Positions 34,408 to 45,815 of a stretch of 64,000 nucleotides of DNA are shown here, piece after piece. Made by a program: the position numbers and the translations under genes. Position 1 is the stretch's first letter. Each line of letters begins with the position of its first letter. The notes beneath the pieces are model-generated. The model did not search any database and had not been told where the DNA came from. It was given only the letters and a program-made list of their open reading frames with translations. The stretch covers positions 20,078,503 through 20,142,502 of the forward strand of contig CM019715.1 in assembly GCA_009760885.1 (NCBI GenBank). The letters run 5' to 3'. This stretch comes from Achatina immaculata. Lineage: Eukaryota; Mollusca; Gastropoda; Stylommatophora; Achatinidae.

Positions 34408-34873
34408 GTCTTTATCAATGAATGTTAGAAAACGAGTCCTAAAATGCTATATTGAACCTATCTTGTTATATGGAAGTGAATCATGGACAATAGGTAAGTC
34501 TACACAAAAATCATTGGAAGCAGCAGAAATGTGGTTTATTAGAAGAATGTTGTGAATCCCCTGGACAGCAAAAATAACGAATGAAGAATGTATGAGAAGA
34601 ACTGGAGAGACAAAAAACCTTGTCAAAAAGATAAGAGAGAGACAATATACTTTCATAGGACATGCAATGAGAAGAGGGGGCATTGAAAATATTATAACAA
34701 CAGGAAAAATAGAAGGAAGAAGATCAAGAGGAAGACCAAGAGAAATGGTACTGGACAGTCTGACGGGATGGTGTGAGAGGAGATCACCAACTGAACTGAT
34801 GGCCTGCATGAAGGATCAGGTACTCTGGAGAAGCATAATAGCCAACGCCAGTCGGTACGGCACCTGATGATGA
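34408..34873 (+). mobile_element. LINE family D: 5'-truncated copy with 11-bp TSD
   Basis: C-terminal LINE frame: KRVLKCYIEPILLYGSESWT, then AAEMWFIRRML, RQYTFIGHAMRRGG, RSRGRPREMVLDSL and MACMKDQVLWRSII, ending CACCTGATGATGA. One TGA stop interrupts it after RRML. TGTTGTTCTGT flanks both ends (34397-34407, 34874-34884). The GH-R-GRPR signature is shared with families B, G and H and points to an RTE-like group. RT palm and endonuclease are absent. Confidence 0.88.
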
Positions 34874-34959
34874 TGTTGTTCTGTATAACGTGGAACGAAT
34901 TCAAGAATAACGCATAACTAAGGCAGATGAGCGAACAACAACCTATCTCATGGGTAAAA

Positions 34960-35162
34960 AGATTATATATATATATATTTCTCATGTAATGAGAAGAAAC
35001 AGTCAGAGAATCCCAAAACAAACTATCAAGTGGAACATAAAAGGCCAAATTTGTAGGCATAAAATCCCTTAATGAGGTTGAAAAGCTCGCCAAAAACAGG
35101 AAAACTTGGCGAACTATCATGCGAGCCCTATGTGATGTTTAACTGCACAGAAGGATATAAGA
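34960..35162 (+). pseudogene. LINE family E: C-terminal fragment
   Basis: Shares CATAAAATCCCTTAATGAGG, TTGAAA/CGCTCGCCAAAAA and GAAGGATATAAGAT with the minus-strand copies at 50607-50838 and 45173-45302. Translates as EVEKLAKNRKTWRTIMRALC before a stop. A TA run precedes it. Confidence 0.75.
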
Positions 35163-35297
35163 TGTGCTGGACATGCAAAGTCAGCTGTTAGCGGGAGTAT
35201 CTAGAACACTACAAGAGGGAATATTGTTTCTGACGACGAAACTGTAACATAAGAAAAAAAAGAAGACACGACGAAAAAGAAGAAGAAGAAGAAAGTT

Positions 35298-35770
35298 GTT
35301 CTGTTTCCTTTGTGAACATTCCTCTTGTCTGTCGCTCTGCTTCCTTTGTGAACATTCCTCTTGTCTGTTACTCTGCTTCCTTTGTGAACATTCTTCTTGT
35401 CTGTTACTCTGCTTCCTTTGTGAACATTCCTCTTGTCTGTTACTTTGCTTCTTTTGTGAACATTCCTCTTATCTGTCACTCTGCTTCCTTTGTGAACATT
35501 CCTCTTGTCTGACGCTCTGCTTCCTTTATGAAGATTCCTCTTATCTGTCACTCTGCTTCCTTTGTGAACATTCCTCTTGTCTGTCGCTCTGCTTCCTTTG
35601 TGAACATTCCTCTTGTCTGTTACTCTGCTTCCTTTGTGAACATTGTTCTTGTCTGTTACTCTGCTTCCTTTGTGAACATTCCTCTTGTCTGTCACTCTGC
35701 TTCCTTTGTGAACATTCCTCTTGCCTGTCGCTCTGCTTCTTTTGTGAACATTCCTCTTGTCTGTCACTCC
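35298..35770. repeat. 36-bp minisatellite, about 13 copies
   Basis: Unit CTGCTTCCTTTGTGAACATT + CCTCTTGTCTGTCGCT. Multiple of three: open on plus (FLCEHSSCLSLC) and minus (KRNVHKGSRVTD) strands. The frames are artefacts unless expression is shown. Confidence 0.93.
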
Positions 35771-35775
35771 GAACT

Positions 35776-36069
35776 AGTTCTGCTCCTCCACTTTGCCTCT
35801 CTACATGAACTAGTGGAGTACTGTCTGTACCATCTCTAGACTGTCTTGCCCTTCAACAAAGTGTAGCAACGGGTTACACACTAGCAGCATTAGTAGCGAG
35901 TTTAAATTATTTTGTAGAGTAACAAATATCGTATTTGAACGATATGAAGTTTTGTCTATAGTCTACGGTAATATTTTAGTTGTGTGTCATCTCTCAGTCT
36001 CTCTAGTGCGCCTCTACTTCAATAAACGTTTTAGTGTTTGATGGGACTGCTTAGTCTTTGACAGAATAT
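35776..36069. other. no gene seen
   Basis: Single-copy-looking spacer with no feature. Confidence 0.4.
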
Positions 36070-36310
36070 TGTGTGCATCTAATCTTTTGTGGAATGTTAA
36101 AAGCATCTAATCTTTTGTGGAATATTAAACGCATCTAATCTTTTGTGGAATGTTAAAAGCATCTAATATTTTGTGGAACGTTAAAAGCATCTAATTTTTT
36201 GTGGAACGTTAAAGGTATATAATCTTTTGTAGAATGTTTAGTTCTAATCGTTTTGAGAATGTAGTGTGTGTCTAATCTTTCAGAATTTTAGTATGTCTAA
36301 TCTTTGGTGA
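36070..36310. repeat. about 28-bp minisatellite
   Basis: Unit TTAAAAGCATCTAATCTTTT + GTGGAATG, degenerating to the right. Confidence 0.88.
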
Positions 36311-37180
36311 AACGTTGGGACTGTACTTGACAGAAATTAGAAGTTAGAAATTATAAAAGACCATGATCGTTGGTGTTTATATCTTGAGGAGTATTGGATG
36401 CTCATATGATATAATCTTGGTTGATTTTCATGAAAATATATTGACATATACCACAAAATTGGAAGAATCTTTACCACATTTGCACGCTAAACTTCTTGCA
36501 GAACTGATGTATGAAAACTGAAATTTTAAGCCAAAGCGATTTACGGAATAACATCAACATTAGCGCTTGAAGGAAAAAGCATAGGATAAGATGCACAGAT
36601 CCGCCCTAAAAATGTCACACCATAAATTTAAAATTGTATGTCTTGAGTCACAGTAGATTGACAGAGAAGAAAAACAAATCTCATCTTATATGAGTGGTAC
36701 TTCTATATTATAATAAACAGACCCTAAAATAAACGAGTACTTTTGTATGCTATTAAGAACTCTATGGCAAGTGCCTGGTCTATTGGTATATTATGTCAAT
36801 TCTGTGTTTAAAGACTTTCATCAAAATGTTTACTATTTTTAAAAACTTAGCAGTATTTAAAGACCTGCATCATGTGTACAATATTTTTTTGTAGAAAATA
36901 GCATATCCATTTTTCATTCCATTTCCAGTTTATTTCTTCAGTAAAAATTTTTGTTATGTCATACATACTTTTCATTGTTTTTGTATTTCACTCTGTGTAC
37001 ATACATCAAACACTGGCCTCAAGCATTCTTCTGAAGAATGTTCCAAAGTACTCGTATGACACGAGAATCAGAAGTTTCTCCCTTAGTCTTCAAACTTCTG
37101 TGTATGTTATTTCTTGAAATACGTTACAGTCCATGTCCAAATTAACTGCATCACGTTTGATCTATTACAGTGTTTATGAA
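36311..37180. other. no gene seen
   Basis: AT-rich. No frame or repeat supported. It ends at the direct repeat that flanks the PLE. Confidence 0.5.
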
Positions 37181-37199
37181 TTACAGTGTTTATGAGTTA

Positions 37200-39726
37200 G
37201 ATAAAAGGGACGGCGACTGCAGTAAAACTGGTTTCAATAATAAAGGTGGATAGAGGTGTATGGTGCAGTTTTACAAAGTGAGGGAGGGAGTGAGCAAAGT
37301 GAGAAAAAACGAATAGAAAGTATGATAATGTATAAATGAAAAACATACAACTTCCGATATTTCGGCGTTAGCTTTTTTCGAGGATTACATGCACAAACGA
37401 GACAAAAACAAAATCAAATAACTAAACGGAGAACTTATCTTAATATGGCCTCCTCCAGAAGTAGGAAACAGAGAAATGCGTGTCCACTAGAAGATGCATT
37501 GAGAACACGCGAGCCACACAAAGGGTAAGCTGATGGACCCAATCGTAATGAAGAGGTGGGGAGAGGAGGAGAACAAGTGGTGGAGGGGGGAAGGCAAAAG
37601 AAACATGATAGCCGCTAGAGGAGAAGGTATCAGTCCTTCTGCTGACCAGTTCTCACTCCTTCAAGATGTCCACCGTTTCCATCGCAGACTGCGTTTGAAG
37701 TTCCATTTCCAAGACGCGTCCCAACCTTCATCATCACAATCCACTTTCGATGATGACCATTTCTCTCGCTTCTCTAAACAACCATCCACCTGGACACCTT
37801 CAGCAGGAACGTCTCGTTCTTTTGACCTCTACATTGATCACACTCTCCATGAAATCCGCAAGCTTCGCCTTCCCCGTGTACGACACTATAACCTGACCCC
37901 AGGGGAGCATCGCAAACTTTTACAACTCCAGCGCAGGCGAGATGTCGTGATCAAGAGTGCAGACAAGGACGGGGCCATTGTTTGTTGGAAGAAAGAATTG
38001 TACATCCAAGAGGCCATGGGCCAACTGAGCAACAGTGAATTTTATGCCTTTCACCCTCAAGATCTGACTCTTGCCAACAACCACCATGTTCGTGACATGA
38101 TCAACGAACTCATCCACAAGACTGGTCTTTCTCCATCGGCTACTCATCTTCACATCCGTAACAGCTGCTTAGGGAAGCCATCCTTTTATCTACTCCCTAA
38201 GATTCACAAACCAGGCAACCCGGGAAGGCCCAAAGGGTCCGCTTGTTCATGCCCTACAGATTAAATCTCTGACTTTCTTGACGGCATCTTTCAACCTCTG
38301 GTCACTAGTCTGCCCACTTATCTTAAGACTCTTACACACCTGCCTGGTCACACCTACCGTATCTTCACCCGTGATGTAGTGTTCTTATACACATTCATCC
38401 CATATGATCAGGGACTTCAGGCCGTCAAGTTCTTTCTCAACAAAAGAAGCAATCTCTCTATTTCTATGTCTACTATTCTGCACCTTACACGACTTGTCCT
38501 CCAGCTCAATTCTTTTGAATTCAATGGCCTTTACTTCGACCAGATTAGTGGTGTAGCCATGGGTACCAAGATGGGCCCCAGCTACGCATGTCTGTTCATC
38601 GGCCACTTCGAACACAAGATTCTGAGAGCCTTTAGAGGCCCCTTTCCCGCCTTCTATAGACGCTACATAGATGACGGCATCGGGGTCACATCAATGCCAT
38701 AGGAAGATCTTGACAACTTTATCAGTTTTGTTAAGCAGCACAATCCTGTCATTTCTTTCACCTCCCATGTCTCTGCTACTTCCGCTAACTTTCTTGACAT
38801 TGCCGTTACTATCGGCCCTGCCGAGCTTACTACTTCTGTCCACTATAAACCTACAGACTCTCACAGCTATCTCTTGTACTCTTCCTCCCACCCCAAATCG
38901 TGTAAGGACTCTATTCCTTTTCCCCAGCTTCTTAGGTTGCGACGTTTGTGTAATGAGGATTTGGATTTCAAGGATCAAGGTCATAAAATACTAGATTTCT
39001 TCCGTCAACGCGGCTATCCAGAACATGTTCTCTCATCATCTTGGAACCACATCAGTCATATATCGCGGCAACAAGCCCTCACTCCTAAACCGCACTGTAG
39101 CTCGGACAGAGTTAAACCGGTACTCACGCACCACCCTCATAGCTTGGCAGTTAAAAACATACTGTTTTGCTATCTCCATCTCCTGCAGACCGAGCCTGAT
39201 ACACGTGAACTTTTTGAGGAACCTAAAGACGGGACAAGAACCTCAGGGACCTTTTAGTTTGTAGTCGCCTTAAGACAGATGATACTTTTTATGATACCAG
39301 ACTTTGCGGACGCCGTAGATGCAACACTTGTCCGTTTGTTGTAGAGGCTAGCCAGATCTCCTTCCCTAAGTCCACGTTATCAGTTTAGGAGGGTTTCACC
39401 TGCACTTCACGCAATGTTATTTATACTATTATGTGCAAACGTTATGGTATGAAGTACATAGGGTAGACCGGTTTACGCTTCTGAGATCGATTTCGTCAAC
39501 ATCTTAATGATATTTCTAAGAGGGCCTGGACACCTGTGGCTAAACATTTTTGCCTTAGCAACCACAGGGGAAAACAGGACTGTTCCCCACTCACGCCGAA
39601 ATATCGGATGTTGTATGTTTCTCATTTATACATTCTCATACTTCCTATTCGTTTCTTCTCACTTTACTCACTCCCTCTGCCACTTTGTAAAACTACACAA
39701 CACACCTCTATCTACCTGTTTATAAG
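37200..39726 (+). mobile_element. Penelope-like element, nearly full, with inverted ends and 19-bp direct repeats
   Basis: TTACAGTGTTTATGAGTTA occurs exactly at 37181-37199 and 39727-39745, in the same orientation. Inside, the left end (about 37254-37370) and right end (about 39588-39712) are inverted copies of each other, e.g. CCGATATTTCGGCG on the left and CGCCGAAATATCGG on the right. Between them lies an RT and GIY-YIG reading frame in one orientation. PLEs typically carry such terminal repeats in direct or inverted arrangement. Confidence 0.82.
37533..39640 (+). pseudogene. PLE polyprotein: reverse transcriptase and GIY-YIG endonuclease
   Basis: One frame runs from the ATG at 37533 to about 39255, broken only by TAA (38262-38264) and TAG (38700-38702). 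In order: an N-terminal region with FDLYIDHTLHEIRKLRLP; RRDVVIKSADKDGAIV; FYLLPKIHKPGNPGRP; RDVVFLYTFIPYDQG (motif A, Asp kept); QISGVAMGTKMGPSYACLF (motif B); YRRYIDDGIG (motif C, both Asp kept, Gly for the usual Cys or hydrophobic residue); ANFLDIAVTIG; YKPTDSHSYLLY; and LLRLRRLC. A frameshift near 39235 precedes the nuclease part, readable as CNTCPF, VIYTIMCKR and YIG with extra stops. The last codons run into the terminal inverted repeat. It is the best preserved mobile gene in the window, but inactive as read. Confidence 0.85.
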
Positions 39727-39827
39727 TTACAGTGTTTATGAGTTAATATTTTCAAACGTTACCATCATTTCTTGCTTACAGTGTCTCCGAGAAGAATTTC
39801 ATAAGCTAGATAACAGGCAAGATCTTA

Positions 39828-40458
39828 TCACCACAGGATGCAGTCACCACCAAGACTTTATCATGACAGTATGCAGTCACCACCAAGATTTTGTCATCAC
39901 AGCATACAGTCACCACCAAGATTTTATCATCACCGTATGCAGTCATCACCAAGACTTTATCATCACAGAATGCAGTCACCACCAAGACTTTATCATCACA
40001 GAATGCAGTCACCACCAAGACTTTATCATCACAGAATGCAGTCACCACCAAGACTTTATCATCACAGCATGCAGTCACCACCAAGACTTTATCATCACAG
40101 CATGAAATCACCACCAAGACTTAATCATCACAGAATGCAGTCACTACCAAGACTTTATCATCACAGAATGAAATCACCACCAAGACTTAATCATCACAGC
40201 ATGAAATCACCACCAAGACTTTATCATCACAGCATGAAATCACAAAGACTCTATCATCACAGCATGAAGTCACCACCAAGACTTTATCATCACAGCATGA
40301 AATCATCACCAAGACTTTATCATCACAGCATGCAGTCACCACCAAGACTTTATCATCACAGCATGCAGTCACCACCAAGACTTTATCATCACAGCATGCA
40401 GTCACCACCAGAACTTTATCATCACAGCATGCAGTCACCACCAAGACTTTATCGTTAG
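39828..40458. repeat. 33-bp minisatellite, about 19 copies
   Basis: Unit CATGCAGTCACCACCAAGAC + TTTATCATCACAG, starting 80 bases right of the PLE. Open in several frames because 33 is a multiple of three. The segment 40440-40625 just beyond it is paralogous to 49564-49765, where only about two diverged units stand. Confidence 0.94.
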
Positions 40459-40625
40459 TTTTACTGGACAATATACAGAACCGCTAGAGTCCTGTAAAGT
40501 TCAGAAAAGAAGATAAAGATCACGTGATGAATGTTCTGATTTTGTTGTGTTTATTTTCGTTTAGACATGGACAAAAACAAACATTAACTTTTAATTTAAC
40601 TGTGTATTTGTATAAGTTACAAACG
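40459..40625. repeat. segment duplicated at 49583-49765
   Basis: TTAGTTTTACTGGACAAT, GAACCGCTAGA, GAAGATAAAGA, GATGAATGTTC and AAACAAACATTAACTTT occur in the same order in both places. No coding signal. Confidence 0.85.
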
Positions 40626-41404
40626 TAAGTTATATCATAATTCAATGAATAAATGAAGTAATAAAATCTAAATGTTAACATCTTTATTCGCCATGTTGGT
40701 ATCATACCCTTTTTTTTTTTTGCCCGCATGGGCGCGCTAGATAACTTTACCACGTGTGTGGTGAGGGTTTGTAGATCAAAATCTACTTAGCCTGGGTAGA
40801 AAGACCACCTTTTTTTTATTTCATGGTGCCTTCCGTGCCAGGCCTTTTTTTATCTTACATAAATACGGGTTTCCTTTCAGCGTTGTGTAGTTATTTGTTC
40901 TTAGAAATGGAATAAAACATTTCGTAGGTTAAATTATCTTTCATAAATTTCGCGTGGTAATGGAAATGTAACGACAGGCTGGAGACGTGGCTGACAGGAG
41001 CAAAACTGAACTGTAGTTAAAAACTCGACTCTGTTACTTTCATTGTTTTCTAATCTTTAGTGTGAGAAGAGAGAAAAGAATCTACAGCTAATGATAGCTT
41101 TGACGATCAATAAAATTCCAGTTATCTCCCTTACTCGCTATAATAGAGAGATTCATTTCCCTTTATTTACACTATTATTGTTTGTTTAGGAAGCAACTTC
41201 TCAGAATATGAGACCATTGTTTCAAATGTGATTAGAATGCAAGAAACATGTCAGATTATTCCAGGCTTGTTTCAGCTTTAAATGAAATCAGAGCGCAGTT
41301 TTCTGTGTCAGTTCCTGATAGAAGAACTAATCATACAAGAACAGGATTACACAACACTCAGAGCATCGTTTCTAATTTAGACTTGTTTACACATTTTTAG
41401 TAGC
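40626..41404. other. no gene seen
   Basis: A T-run and the palindrome-like GCCCGCATGGGCGCGC lie near 40710-40740. No gene supported. Confidence 0.45.
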
Positions 41405-41690
41405 TGAAAATCAGTTATCTTGTTATAGAAATCATTATATTGTTATAGAAATCAGTTATGTTGTTGTAGAAATCATTATGTGGTTGTACAAATCAGTTAT
41501 GTTGATGTAGTACTCATTATGTTGTTGCAGAAATCATTATCGTTGATACAGAAATCAGTTATGATGTTGTAGAAATCATTATGATGTTCTAGAAATCAGT
41601 TACGTTGTTGTAGAAATCATTATGTTGTTGTAGAAATCATTATTTTGTTGTAGAAATCATTATGTTGTTGTATAAATTAATACAATGTTT
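41405..41690. repeat. about 22-24-bp minisatellite
   Basis: Unit TTATGTTGTTGTAGAAATCA with ATTATG or GTTATG joints. Units vary in length. Confidence 0.9.
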
Positions 41691-42237
41691 GTGGTATCTG
41701 TCTAGCACTTTAGTCTCCAAATGGATCTTCAACTAATGTGGTAGACATCGATGCCTTGGAGTGGTGTCTTGTAAATGGCGTGCTCTACATTGATGTTACT
41801 TTTTGCATTGTACAGATTCACAGTCTAATTCTAGCTCATGCTGGTTGTGGAAAATGCGAAACAAGCATTGAGAACATAAATGTCGTTTGCCACAACCAAT
41901 ACCAGTCCTCCGTAGCTAAATCGCTAAAGACGCTCTTCAAAGTGCAGTGTCAACTCAATCCCAGTGCGAAAAAGCACAACTCACAAGACCTCTGGGAGTC
42001 ATGACCCAGACGGGCCCACCCCCCTTAGAGCGTCAGGAGTTTAATAGGGCCGAAACACTTGTCTGGGGGGGGGGGGTTACTTCCTTTGATGATCTGAAGG
42101 AGTTGTGTTGTTGTTCCGCTCTCTACAGTAGAGAGTTTCCTATATATCTAGCTCTAAGTATCTTGATAACTGTGGTAAAAAAAGTCTACATTTTATCCTC
42201 AGATTATTTCTAAAGTTCACACTGACGTCGTAAAAAT
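41691..42237. other. no gene seen
   Basis: An 88-residue plus frame (41738-42004) has three Cys and some hydrophobic residues but no recognised motif or splice context. A G run of 13 is at 42064-42077. Confidence 0.4.
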
Positions 42238-42500
42238 CTGTTCATGATCTGTTCATCACCTGTTCATGATCTGTTCATGATCTGTTCATCACCTGTTCAT
42301 GATCTGTTCATCACCTGTTCATGATGTGTTCATGTTCTGTTCATGATCTGTTTATGATCTGTTCATCACCTGTTCATGATCTGTTCATCACCTGTTCATG
42401 ATCTGTTCATGATCTGTTCATCACCTGCACATGATCTGTTCATGATCTGTTCATGATGTGTTCATGATGTGTTCATGATCTGTTCATGATCTGTTCAAAT
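42238..42500. repeat. 12-bp repeat (CTGTTCATGATx / CTGTTCATCACx)
   Basis: About 21 units, with GATCTGTTCAT and CACCTGTTCAT variants interleaved. Confidence 0.93.
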
Positions 42501-42579
42501 CAAGATTTGAGCAAGATCCTTTCACGCCGTTTTTTAACTTTAGCATGATAAGTGGGGTAGATCAAAGTGAAATCGATTG

Positions 42580-42905
42580 ATTATCTATATGTGATTAATT
42601 ATTTCACATTGTGAGATGATTATATATATGGGATCATTTATTTCACATTGTGAGATGGATGTGCAGGCCGTATTGGGATCCGTGTGTTCCCACTTGTGAG
42701 ATCGTTATGTTATCCATTATACGAACGAAGTGTTCCCACTTACTCAATCAATGTGTTCACAACAGCGAGATCGATGTATTCGTAACTACTAATTATGATA
42801 TCGATATGTTATCTATTTTAACATCGGTGTGTTCCCTTTTATGGAATATATAGGTTACTAAGAACTGGTTCAGTGTGTTCCCCATTATCGGGTTGGTGTA
42901 TTCCC
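42580..42905. repeat. degenerate GTGTTCCC-containing repeat
   Basis: Irregular units with GTGTTCCCACTT, GTGAGATCG and ATGTTATC. Very diverged. Confidence 0.55.
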
Positions 42906-43290
42906 CATTGTGGTTAAGTCTTCAGAAAGTGCTTCATGCCAAAAGTACTCTTAATAATTTAACAGAGGTCACAGCAGGTCACTTCCTGTCAGAGCGAATC
43001 ATCTTTATCTGGACACTGAGAACTCAAGTGGTTAGAGTTTTCGTGTAGTATGACTCACCTTCACACACAGAAAAACGTACAGCGAGCCTGTTTATGGCTT
43101 CAGCAGAATCTATCACTTGGTTCTTCTTTGCTACCTAAGATATAAGTAGTGCTATTATGTCATGAAGGGATCTATGGGATATGGTGCTAGTGTCCACATT
43201 GTCTATAGGGTGATGTGGTCAGCATAATGTCTTTCGTTCTCGAGCTCCAGAAGAAATTTCGACACGTGTGTTCTACCAGAGTGCCTCCGG
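42906..43290. other. no gene seen
   Basis: No supported feature. It abuts the tRNA-like minisatellite. Confidence 0.4.
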
Positions 43291-43292
43291 CC

Positions 43293-43592
43293 GGATTCCA
43301 ACCACAGACCTTCGCCACGAGAGATTAGTGCACTGATCACTTCACCGCGAGAGATTAGTGCACTGATCACTTCGCCACGAGAGATTAGTGCATTGATCAC
43401 TTCGCCATGAGAGATTAGTGCACTGATCACTTCGCCACGAAAGATTAGTGCACTGATCACTTCGCCACGAGAGATTCGTGCACTGATCACTTCGCCACGA
43501 GAGATTAGTGCACTGATCACTTTACCGCTAGAGATTAATGCAGTGATCACTTCGTCACGAGAGATTAGTGCACTGACCACTTCGCCACTCAG
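43293..43592 (-). repeat. 30-bp minisatellite resembling an amplified tRNA-like SINE head
   Basis: On the minus strand each unit reads GTGGCGAAGTGATCAGTGCA + CTAATCTCTC. GGCGAAGTGA fits a pol III A box well, and the array ends (plus 43293-43303) in a single GGTTGGAATCC, one base away from the B-box consensus, at a tRNA-like distance. Nine to ten units. A tRNA or SINE head in which the A-box/anticodon part was amplified would give this pattern. That reading is inference. Confidence 0.6.
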
Positions 43593-43994
43593 GCACCCTT
43601 TACTACTCTCATAATATACATTTCCCACTCCCCTAAAGAGTTTGAGAGCTTTCTCTGGGTATATACACAACTGTGAGAGTTCAACGACAATATCGATTCC
43701 AATCAAGCTCTTTATTGCTAGTCGCAATCATTCCTGATCAAACTAAATGTGTAAAAACAGTTTACTAGGTCAAAGCCTGTCTCTGAACCATACATCGATC
43801 GAGTGATGGCTCTCGCTGCATATAAAGTTCAGTTACTTTCATTTCCCATATCTGATGTGTATTAACATCCCATGTCCCAGGCCACATGGGACAATGCACT
43901 AACTGGTCACTGGACTGACATCAGTCTCGGCTCACCGTCTGGGCCATCAGACCTAGACCAGGTCACATCGTCCTCAACCAAGCAGCGTAATACA
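43593..43994. other. no gene seen
   Basis: No supported feature. Confidence 0.4.
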
Positions 43995-43998
43995 GTTT

Positions 43999-44525
43999 TT
44001 ATCACTCCAGCAATGGAGCTTTTATCACTCCAGCAATGGAGCTTTTATCACTCCAGCAATGGAGCTTTTATCACTCCAGCAATGGAGCTTTTATCACTCC
44101 AGCAATGGAGCTTTTGTCACTCCAGCAATGGAGCTTTTTTCACTCCAGCAATGGAGCTTTTTTCACTCCAGCAATGGAGCTTTTATCACTCCAGCAATAG
44201 AGCTTTTGTCACCCCAGCAATGGAGCTTTTATCACTCCAGCAATAGAGCTTTTATCACTCCAGCAATTGAGCTTTTGTCACTCCAGCAATAGAGCTTTTA
44301 TCACTCCAGCAATGGAGCTTTTATCACCCCAGCAATGGAGCTTTTATCACTCCAGCAATAGAGCTTTTGTCACCCCAGCAATGGAGCTTTTATCACTCCA
44401 GCAATGGAGCTTTTATCACTCCAGCAATGGAGCTTTTGTCACTCCAGCAATAGAGCTTTTATCACTCCAGCAATGGAGCTTTTATCACTCCAGCAATGGA
44501 GCTTTTATCACTCCAGCAATGGATT
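43999..44525. repeat. 23-bp minisatellite, about 23 copies
   Basis: Unit TTTATCACTCCAGCAATGGA + GCT. GTCACCCC and AATAGA variants recur. The frame moves every unit, yet three plus frames stay open because the unit lacks stops. Confidence 0.94.
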
Positions 44526-45079
44526 TTTTTTTTCAGCCCAGCACTGAAATTTTAAATTATTAACTTGTAATTTAAAACCTATTAAAAAAAATACTATTTC
44601 AGGTTACCTTTCCTGGGTGAAAGAGAGTTCGTGAGGCATTCATTTTAAATTAGACGAGCACTATCTGCCTATATCAGATCTTAAAATGAAAGAGAAATTT
44701 TAGTCAGTTTAGTGGCTTGGTAAATTGATAGCTACTGGACTTAAGTTAGTTCAAACCAGTCTGTGATGAAAAAGTAGAATTTGCTGAGAAAGAAATAGAA
44801 TGACTGAACTGATTCTACTGAATGTGAAATTGCTGATGCAATTTTAGATAGTAATTAAATTTATTACGACAAGTTTCCACCGTGGAATTAAACAAAAGAC
44901 TTATATCTTCTGCTTTCCCTGCCATTTTTAATTTCATTCCATCTTTTTAGTTTTCACATTTTACGTTTTCTGCGTTGATTTCCTTGTTTTATTGCCATGA
45001 AATTTCGGTCCATTAACCTGAATTGCGCCAGCCACATGTGTTAGTTTGTGGGGCCACGACTTGAAAAGGTTAATGCATT
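44526..45079. other. no gene seen
   Basis: AT-rich sequence with no supported feature. Confidence 0.45.
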
Positions 45080-45172
45080 TTTTAATGACATTTAAGATTT
45101 ATAAATTGAATACATTTTTATGACAATTTAGATTTATAAATTAAATGTTATTGTTAATGACAGTTCATCTTA

Positions 45173-45302
45173 CATCCTTCCCGTATCGCTAAAGATCAGG
45201 GTCCACATGGTAGTTCGCCAAGATTTCCTGTCTTCGGCGAGTTTTTCAGTCGCATCAAAGGATGTTATGCCCACTGAATGGCCTCTCATAACAATGTCAT
45301 CT
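45173..45302 (-). pseudogene. LINE family E: 3' end, minus strand
   Basis: Inverted match to 35030-35160 and 50607-50740: CATCCTTCCCG, GGTAGTTCGCCA, TTTTATGCCCACT-like steps and CGGCGAGTTTTTCA. No clear TSD. Confidence 0.7.
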
Positions 45303-45368
45303 TTAGAGATTTATAAATTAAATACATTTTTATGACGCTTAAGATTTATAAATTAAATACACTTTTAA

Positions 45369-45815
45369 AATGATATATTGGACCTATCTTGTTATATGGA
45401 AGTGAATCATAGACAATAGGCAGGTCTGCACAACAATCATTGGAAACAGCAGAAATGTGGTTTATTAGAAGAATGTTGCGAATCCCCTGGACAGCAAAAA
45501 TAACTAATGAAGAATGTATGAGAAGATCTGGAGAGACAAAAATAATCTTGTCAAAAAATAAGGAGATATTGTATTTTCATAGGACATGCAATGAGAAGAG
45601 GGGGCATTGAAAATATTATAACAACAGGAAAAATAGAAGGAAGAAGATCCAGAGGAAGACCAAGAGAAATGATACTGGACAGTCTGACGGGATGGTGAGA
45701 GGAGATCACCAACTGAGCTGATGGCCTGTATGAAGGATCGTGTACTCTGGAGAAGCATAATAGCCAACGCCAGTCGACACGGCACCTGATGATGATAATG
45801 ATGATGATGATGATG
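45369..45815 (+). mobile_element. LINE family D: 5'-truncated copy with 10-bp TSD
   Basis: Near-identical over most of its length to 34430-34873, including ATGGAAGTGAATCAT, GTGGTTTATTAGAAGAATGT and AGAGGAAGACCAAGAGAAAT, and ends in a GATGATGATGATGATG run. ACACTTTTAA flanks it (45359-45368, 45816-45825). Small indels break the reading frame. Confidence 0.88.

Noticed and set aside
41738..42004. 88-residue frame with GKCETSIENINVVC
   Set aside because: No recognised motif, no splice or promoter context, and composition typical of chance frames.
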